DNA from: Pseudeuparius sepicola
Lineage: Eukaryota; Arthropoda; Insecta; Coleoptera; Anthribidae
Length of the DNA: 64,000 nt
Assembly (NCBI GenBank): GCA_963920635.1
Contig: OY987298.1
Location: forward strand, 118,348,035-118,412,034
Direction of reading: 5' to 3'
The position numbers and the translations under genes were made by a program. The notes under the pieces are model-generated. The model saw only the letters and a program-made list of their open reading frames with translations, made no database searches and was not told the DNA's origin. Numbering within the stretch: the stretch's first letter is position 1; the number at the start of each line of letters is the position of its first letter. Shown here one piece after another: positions 57,818 to 64,000 of the stretch.

Positions 57818-58647
57818 GATTTTTGCCTAAATAAATATATTGTCATTTTACTGAATTTATGCAATACATCTGCTGTTCACTATACAGTGTGTCCCCGGAT
57901 TGAGTTCACATGAGATGTAAATAACAAAAAAATGCCGAGTTGAAATTTGAGCTTCTGGAAATCAGCCCTGCTTTTAGTTTCGTATATGCCTTATAAATTA
58001 TGAAAAAACTTATTTCTAGTACCAATAAAGTGCCCTTTTTGTAGGTTCTACGACAAAATGTTATTAAGGAAACTTGTTCTGGATGAGAAACTGAGTAGGT
58101 TTGCGAAATTTCCAAAGTCTGGGCCTTCTTTGATTTTTTGGCATTTTCCCACTTTTTTACAAAAGTGCCTTTTTTCTAGGTTTTACGGCAAAATGCTATT
58201 AAGAAGACTTGTTCACAATGAAAAACTGGATAGGAAGTAGCCTAGGTCTACTAGACTTTTGTGCGTTTTAATTTTTTAGCGGAAAAAATCGAAGTCGACC
58301 TAGGCTTTCGAAATTTCACACCCATACAGTTTTTCATTATGAACAAGTTTTCTTAATAACATTTTGCCGTAAAACCTACAAAAAGGGCACTTTTCTCAAA
58401 AAAGTGGAAAAAATGCCAAAAAATCAAAGAAGGTCTAGACTTTCGAAATTTCGCAAACCTACTTAGTTTTTCATTCTGCACAAGTTTCCTTAATAACATT
58501 TTGTCGTAAAACCTACAAAAAGGGCACTTTACTGGTGCTAGAAATAAGTTTTTTCAAAATTTCCAAGGCATACGTAATTTTTCAAAACTAGAATTATGCC
58601 ACAAATTAGTTTCAAATCAAGCAGGGCTGATCTCGTTCGTGTAATAC

Positions 58648-58932
58648 CTCCAATGTGACAATTAGGACCAAATTCGGGTTTTGACACATTTAGGTTCATT
58701 TTAACATTGCGCATCTATGTAGAATACCTACAATGTGAAATAAGAGTATTTACCCCTACCTATACCTGATATTAACATATCTAATGTGCCGAGGTACTGC
58801 AGAATGACACAAAAACATCTCTTATGTGCATTTATGTAACATCTTTGATATTACCCATTCTAAAAATATCTCCGATGTGACGTCTGGCTGTCACATTGGA
58901 TATATTTTGATATTTCAATTAAGTACATCGGA
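58648..58932. repeat. TCYAATGTGAC motif array
   Basis: Variants occur at 58648, 58727, 58779, 58869 and (complement) 58890 and 58924. A further match, CCTCCAATGTGAC at 60295, and CATATTGGAGATATT at 60473 lie near the other end. Confidence 0.75.
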
Positions 58933-59795
58933 GCAATTCTGCGTGTAAAATTTATAATCTCAATGTTTTGATAGTTGGGTACATTTAATTTTAGTGCCTG
59001 GGTTTTTAAAGCTTTAAAAAAAATGTTTAAATAACTGCGCCAAATATGTGTAGAATGTAGAATATTTTAAATAGTTTTAAGTACATTGTACATTGTAAAT
59101 TTTATTACCTTATTATGTGATTGTATGAATCTACAGAATATAGGTACTGTCTCATTTGTCAGTTGGCCCATGCTTTATACCTAGTTGACCATAATTTAAA
59201 AAATCATTTATAATTTTAATAAACACTTTTTAATAATTTCCCTACCAAAACACAAATAGTAATATTAATATTTATGCAAGGCATGGGCGTAGGTAATGTT
59301 TCGCTAAAATACAATTTTGAAAATCTAATTTTCACTTTGATCTATAAAAAGAATGTTCCCCTGTTACATTTGGATCACATGTATATTTAGGTGGAAGCAT
59401 TGAGTAAACGTATTCCTTTACTCAGTGGTGGAAGGTAAGGTCGAGGATAATGTTTTGTAGTAAATATGTATTGCCTTAATAATTTCTTATATTGTTGGAA
59501 TTTATTTCCATCGATCGTGGAAATTATTCCCAGAACTCCCCCCTGTTACATACTACCACGGAGAAGACCAGAATACAGAGAGTCGCATCTTGTCAAAATA
59601 TGTCAAATGGAGCCCAACTTTTACGTAATTTTTCACACACTCGATAAGATCGTTCAGATAAATTATGAAGTAGACTGCATTCTTCATTTATTATAGATTA
59701 ATTTAAAACTGAGAAAGAAGATCCACAGTGACCTACAACGGATTAATTACCATTTAAAGTTGGGCTCAATTTGATAAGATAATGGGTTCACAGGA

Positions 59796-60114
59796 AGGCC
59801 TGGAAGGGACACTCGCCTGTTTTTTCTAGATCCGCTCCTAAAATTTTGACTTATAAGCCGAAACTTTAAAATTTCGACCTATAAGTTGAAATATTGACCC
59901 AAAATTTCGACTTTATGACTCGAAGCTTTAAATTTTCGACTTATAAGTCGAAATATTGACGGTCAATATTTCGACCTATAAGTCGAAAATGTAAAGCTTC
60001 GAGTTATAAAGTCGAAATTTTGGGTCAATATTTCGAAATTTTAAAGTTTCGACTTATAAGTCGAAATTTTAGAAGCGGAAATAGAAAAAAAGGCGAATGT
60101 CACTTCCAGGCCTT
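59796..60114. mobile_element. Palindromic MITE built from TCGACTTATAAGTCGA words
   Basis: AAGGCCTGGAAGGGACACTC pairs with GACATTCGCC...CCAGGCCTT at the right. The centre (AATATTGACGGTCAATATT, about 59957) is an exact dyad, and pairing is nearly continuous over about 110 bp per side. The repeated inner word is itself palindromic. Confidence 0.85.
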
Positions 60115-60535
60115 CGTAGGTTCATGGCCATTTTCTGAGATTCTTGTTTGTTTTTCAATAGCTCCATAATTTGTATAAGTGAAACGTATTTTTTCATTAT
60201 TAATCTTTGATTAAAAAATACATGTATTCTTAGATTATTGCTAATTACAAGCCTGAAAAATATCAACAATGTGCTATTGGACAAGAATATAATTCCTCCA
60301 ATGTGACTAAAAAATCAGTTTTTTTGTCTTTATTTACCTTCTACTGCTATCACGCCTTAATTAATTAGTTTGTTTAATTTTTTTACAATATACTATGCAT
60401 TAAAGTATTTTAGATATGATACAATTTAACAGTAACAAGTTTTTTGGCTTTCCTGAAAAATTTGATTTTTTTCATATTGGAGATATTACACGCTCGACGA
60501 CGTTATGTGAACTCAATCCGGGGACACACTGTGTA

Positions 60536-62204
60536 AAGAAAATGATGGAAATTTATGTGGCGTTTTAATAAAAGATGTTCAAAACTGTGCAAGTAATCCA
60601 TAGAAATTAAATAAACAAGGTTTCCGTTAAAAAGAGAACAAAAAATTGTTATTGTCTTTTATGGTAAATTGGTTCGGAATTATCCTATCAATTAAAGAAG
60701 GTATCAAAATGCAGTAGGTACTATATTTTCTATAACCTAGCTAAAAGCAAATATTTGTGCAGACTATCTACTTATAGAGAAATAACGTCTTAAAATTACT
60801 AATGCTTTAACTCAGTCTTTTGTTAAATTGCTTAGATTAAATAGGTACCTTTTTTTGGCGCATTTAAGTGGATCTATTAAGTTCAGTGCCACAATCGTGC
60901 ACATAGTGATAGGAAGTGATATTCAGGTAAGGTCAGGTGTTGCTAATTTTTCGAAAAAAAAAACAACATTTTTTAATTAAAAAGAAGAGGTTCTCCTAAA
61001 TCATTAGCTCCTGTCATTTATGTAATATTATGTTAATTTGACTACATAGATATCAAAATATAGTTTTTCAGACATCTAGATCATTGCGTTTTTTATAAAT
61101 AAAATTGTAAACTGATAAAAAAGAAGCTCTGTTAAATCATTAAAATTTCAAGTCAATATCTCAACCTGTTCGAGAGTTATCATTGTATCACTGGACACAT
61201 AACACACATACACACCCACCCACACCCTCACACACCACACACACCACAGACACAACAATTTTTTCAAATTTTGGTTTTCTACGTTTTGAGATATTATGAA
61301 TCCATTGAGATAATAAAAAATATTTTTTTTGCCAACACAAAAACCTTCGCTTCGCAATGGGAGGTAATTAATTACCTATTTGCTCATCTTGTGGTAATTC
61401 TTGAAGAAAGTTCTTGTACGACAAAGGTACTTGGTCCCCTTCAAAGTTTAATTTATTTCCACTTTAGAGCCATCGTAATTAACCAATTCAGTATTCTCCA
61501 ACGAATCTTTTAAGAAGCAATTTTTCCATAATTTTGTAATATGCCAGGTTCTCTGCAAATGTCGAAGTGCCGCTTGACATCGAGGTAATAAATTGAAATT
61601 CTTATAGTATTGATATATATCCTTATTTTTTTTAACTTGCCATTGCATATAGGAGTTAAAGCAATTTGCAGTTTCGATAAAATGTACTATTTGTTTCACT
61701 GTTCAAACTGGTCGTTAAGATGCGTTCCTGAGAAATAAGTCAGTTGAATATTTTTAACGTTAACTTGTCAAAACAATGCCTCCGAACACTTATGGTCCTT
61801 ATTCACCACAATCAGCTAATAAATAGCTACCTATATTATAGTAAGTTTCAAAAAGAGAGAGTAATAAAAATGCACATTATGAACGTAAAACGTATAAGGG
61901 TGAGCAAAATAAAGGTACAACTTTCTTTACTACTATTATACAAAACAAAGAATGAACGAACTTTCCTTCTAACTGCCCGTTTTGCGTCCTCGTTTATTTA
62001 TAACTTTCTTTCTTCTTCGTGGGGATGGTTGTGGCAGTTTTACTATCCAGAATCTCAACAGAGTCGGCAGTAACTTTGGTGGGATAATCACATCTGATGT
62101 CATCGAATACGTTTCGAATAATTACACCGTTTCTTATTCTCTTCGCTAGCAAAAAACCTGAAGCTGAGCCTGAAGCATTTGCCATTTCTATCCTTGTAGT
62201 CCCC
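60536..62204. other. Unassigned; CA-rich patch and two minus-strand frames
   Basis: 61195-61258 is an impure CACACAC tract. The minus frame 61448-61699 (83 codons; MKQIVHFIETANCFNSYMQW start, then LPRCQAALRHLQRTW) has protein-like composition and could be an eroded transposase piece, but I cannot place it in a family. The minus frame 61994-62212 is described separately. Confidence 0.35.
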
Positions 62205-62212
62205 GGGCCCAT
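61994..62212 (-). CDS. Unrecognised 72-codon open frame
   Basis: The minus frame begins MGPGTTRIEMANASGSASGF and ends in a Lys-rich tail (PTKKKESYK) before a stop. Its amino-acid composition is soluble-protein-like, unlike the Lys/Phe/Asn-rich random frames around it. The start lies at the tip of the fold-back at 62205-62706, which may have truncated an earlier exon. I recognise no family; this could be a chance frame. Confidence 0.2.
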   Translation of the reverse strand: MGPGTTRIEMANASGSASGFLLAKRIRNGVIIRNVFDDIRCDYPTKVTADSVEILDSKTATTIPTKKKESYK

Positions 62213-62706
62213 GCCTATAAAAAATGTTGATTACCTCACCAATGATACTTTGTATATGTGCTCTTTATGTCCAGTCGGACAACATTTTACATAATATAAG
62301 AAAACTCTTAGTAGCAGGGCGTTTTTCTTGGGGGCCCTTCAAACTTTTAAGGGCCTCCGACAACGGAATTTCCTTAAAATTTTTGTCGGACAAGGTAAAA
62401 CTTGATTTTAAATATTTTTATCAAACGATTCTGAAAAAAACAGCTGCGACACCCTAACATGGAAAAATTATGACGTCATAAAATTTCACAGCTGATTTTT
62501 TTCAGGATCGTTTAATAAAAATATTTAATATCACAAAAATTTTCGGGAAAATCCGATGTTGGACGCTCTTAAAAGTTTGAAGGGGTCCCAAAAAACGCCC
62601 CGCTATGAAGAATATTCTTATGTAAGAAATTTCTTGGACATAAATTATTACACATATACAAAATCTCAATGGTGAGTTAATCAAAAAATTTTTTATAGGC
62701 ATGGGA
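62205..62706. mobile_element. Palindromic MITE, about 500 bp
   Basis: CCCATGCCTATAAAAAAT pairs with ATTTTTTATAGGCATGGG. Inner pairs include CAGGGCGTTTTTCTTGGGGGCCC with GGGTCCCAAAAAACGCCCCGC, and ATTCTGAAAAAAACAGCTG with CAGCTGATTTTTTTCAGGAT. The centre is near 62470. Confidence 0.85.
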
Positions 62707-62985
62707 CTATTGACTCTTCTTGGCGAAAACTAAAGATAGCTGTAAAATAATGGGGAATTTATTGAAAGCAGATATGTTCAATAATGATTACCTGCAACCT
62801 GTGGACAATTACCGAAATGTTAATTACTATATTAAGTATATAAGTATTGGGCCCATGAATGAGAGCCAAATAGGGTCTATTATTAATCCCTCCCTCCTTT
62901 TGCAACGGAGTATGGAGTTGGGCGCCCTTTCGGAACTGAAAATATTGCCATAAAAATATAAAAAAATATGGCATTACTGGCAACG
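62707..62985. other. Unassigned sequence
   Basis: Mixed sequence with a 77-codon plus frame (62720-62953) lacking a recognised domain. Confidence 0.35.
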
Positions 62986-63553
62986 TTGCTTGGATGCCAG
63001 TTTTCCACTATCTGTCATATACGGACGCCAACTTCACCTTTGTTGCGATTTTCATATACATTTTGGATGCACGCTTGCCTGTTAATATACGGATGCCATC
63101 TGACCGGTTAATGGTCCGTGTATATGTGTATATATTCGGTGTATATCCGCGGACGCCACCTTGTTTCAAGTTTGAACGGATGCCAAATAGGACTCCAACT
63201 ATATATAGATTCGACCACCATACCTTGTGACATCAAAACGTAAAAATCTCACCGGAGCTGTGACATCCATCGACGCTGTGAGATCCAAAATCGGATGCCA
63301 CAACGTTTTCCAATGCTAATCGTGTTATAATGTTTGTAGAATCGTACCCTACGAATTCTGGCCGGATGTCAAAAATGCGTTGTTGTAAAAATTTTGTATA
63401 TTTTTAGTTCCGGTGTATATCTACCAGGTGGCGCGCGAGTTGCGCGGTTTTGTATATTAAATATACTCTGGATAATTTTACTCCATCGACTCGTGACATC
63501 CAGAACGTTTCTGGTGTATATTAGTTCTTACACGTTAGATTAAGTGGCATCCG
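62986..63553. repeat. CGGAYGCCA motif cluster, right
   Basis: Matches to CGGAYGCCA or close variants occur at 62991, 63022, 63090, 63150, 63177, 63292, 63363 (GTCA variant) and, complementary, 63544. TGACATCC variants lie at 63261 and about 63494. TATACGGAYGCCAACTT is shared with the left cluster at 55.4 kb. Confidence 0.85.
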
Positions 63554-63697
63554 AAATTTGACAACACCGCAAGAATAGCGGTCGCATCGCGTTATTTTCC
63601 TATCGCTTCTGATGTTCTAAAGAACGGCACGCGGCTTAGGCAATAAACTCGGGCAGTGCGGTCATGAAGGTGACTGGTGATTTTTGTGCGTTATGAT
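63554..63697. other. Unassigned sequence
   Basis: GC-rich short stretch, nothing recognised. Confidence 0.4.
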
Positions 63698-64000
63698 CAG
63701 TGGACCAGGGGGGGGGGGGGCTTGGGGCTTTAGCCCCCCCCTCCAAAGATCTGCCGCGTAGTATTTATTTCTAAATAAAATTAATTTTAAAACAATAGTT
63801 TTGCCGTAAATATTACCGAACGATTTTTTAAAATAATTAGCCTCCACTCCAACTTTAAATTCTGGTTACTGGTTATGATATATGATAAAAGTTTTTAATA
63901 GATATTTCTAATAGTGCTTTTGCTCTTTTGTGTTGCATCAGCAACGGCCTTTTTCGGAGGTAAATCAATATGAATAATTTATAAATTTTAAAAACTCAAT
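63698..64000 (+). mobile_element. Probable hAT terminus running off the window
   Basis: CAGTGGACCAGGGGGG at 63698 with a G-run and a nearby C-run (AGCCCCCCCCTCC) resembles hAT tips of the CAGTGGCGGATCCAGGGGG type. The rest is AT-rich and the other end lies outside the window. Confidence 0.45.

Larger units (their letters stand above)
57883..60535. mobile_element. DNA transposon-like element with 27-bp ends, 2.65 kb
   Basis: ACAGTGTGTCCCCGGATTGA near 57884 pairs with TCAATCCGGGGACACACTGT ending near 60533; pairing covers GAGTTCACAT as well. The interior has an inverted pair (about 57960-58240 with 58310-58570, words GTTTTTCATTNTG and AAAGTGCCTTTTT), a motif array at 58648-58932 and a nested palindrome at 59796-60114. 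No transposase frame remains. The superfamily is unknown. Confidence 0.75.

Overview
The window reads as AT-rich eukaryotic DNA from an arthropod, most likely an insect, and is almost entirely transposon-derived. I found no intact host protein-coding gene, no rRNA or tRNA gene and no CRISPR array. The insect call rests on element types: a two-ORF Jockey-superfamily LINE with an insect-style ORF1, Crypton-type tyrosine recombinase remnants, and Tc1/mariner-like fragments with a DUF4817-like N-terminus. A beetle or hemipteran would fit, but the species cannot be fixed from sequence alone.

Layout. 0-3 kb: a 371-bp MITE, then a 2.0-kb hAT-like element (557-2579, 8-bp target duplication) carrying a nested smaller hAT relative, then a hAT terminus. 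3.4-15.7 kb: nested repeats dominated by elements whose tips read TACAGGGTG. Several are long fold-backs (6837-7777, 12111-13282, 13794-14981). 17.8-22.4 kb: a low-repeat stretch holding a broken Crypton-like recombinase gene (minus strand, 20864-21960) and a 260-bp MITE with a 7-bp duplication, bracketed by 27-bp inverted repeats. 22.9-28.3 kb: more MITEs, a complete 886-bp hAT derivative and a 1.15-kb fold-back. 28.35-30.4 kb: a 1.22-kb hAT-like element containing a 329-bp segment nearly identical to DNA about 0.9 kb away. 30.9-38.8 kb: two large fold-backs retaining the start of a DUF4817-type transposase, with tandem repeats and two hairpin MITEs between them. 42.9-50.2 kb: a fold-back split by a 5.4-kb LINE with 13-bp target duplications. 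54.5-63.6 kb: another fold-back with a Cys-rich coding remnant, a (GT)n tract of about 370 bp, a 326-bp tandem array, and a 2.65-kb element carrying two motif arrays.

Nothing here works as a functional pathway. The LINE has a stop in ORF1, and ORF2 has lost its RT active-site block. The Crypton gene has several frame disruptions. The mariner-like copies keep only N-terminal coding. GC-rich islands (about 11.24-11.66, 17.1-17.24, 29.2-30.25, 34.3-34.7 and 39.9-40.3 kb) stand out as possible remaining host DNA, perhaps intergenic or intronic regulatory sequence.

The points most worth following are: fold-backs that look like inverted duplications of a transposon's 5' end with the turn inside the transposase reading frame; the recent segment capture by the hAT element at 28.35 kb; the Crypton-like pseudogene with a 49-bp intron; the strongly structured LINE 5' end; and two arrays of short motifs (CGGAYGCCA and TCYAATGTGAC) that look like protein-binding sites in large elements.
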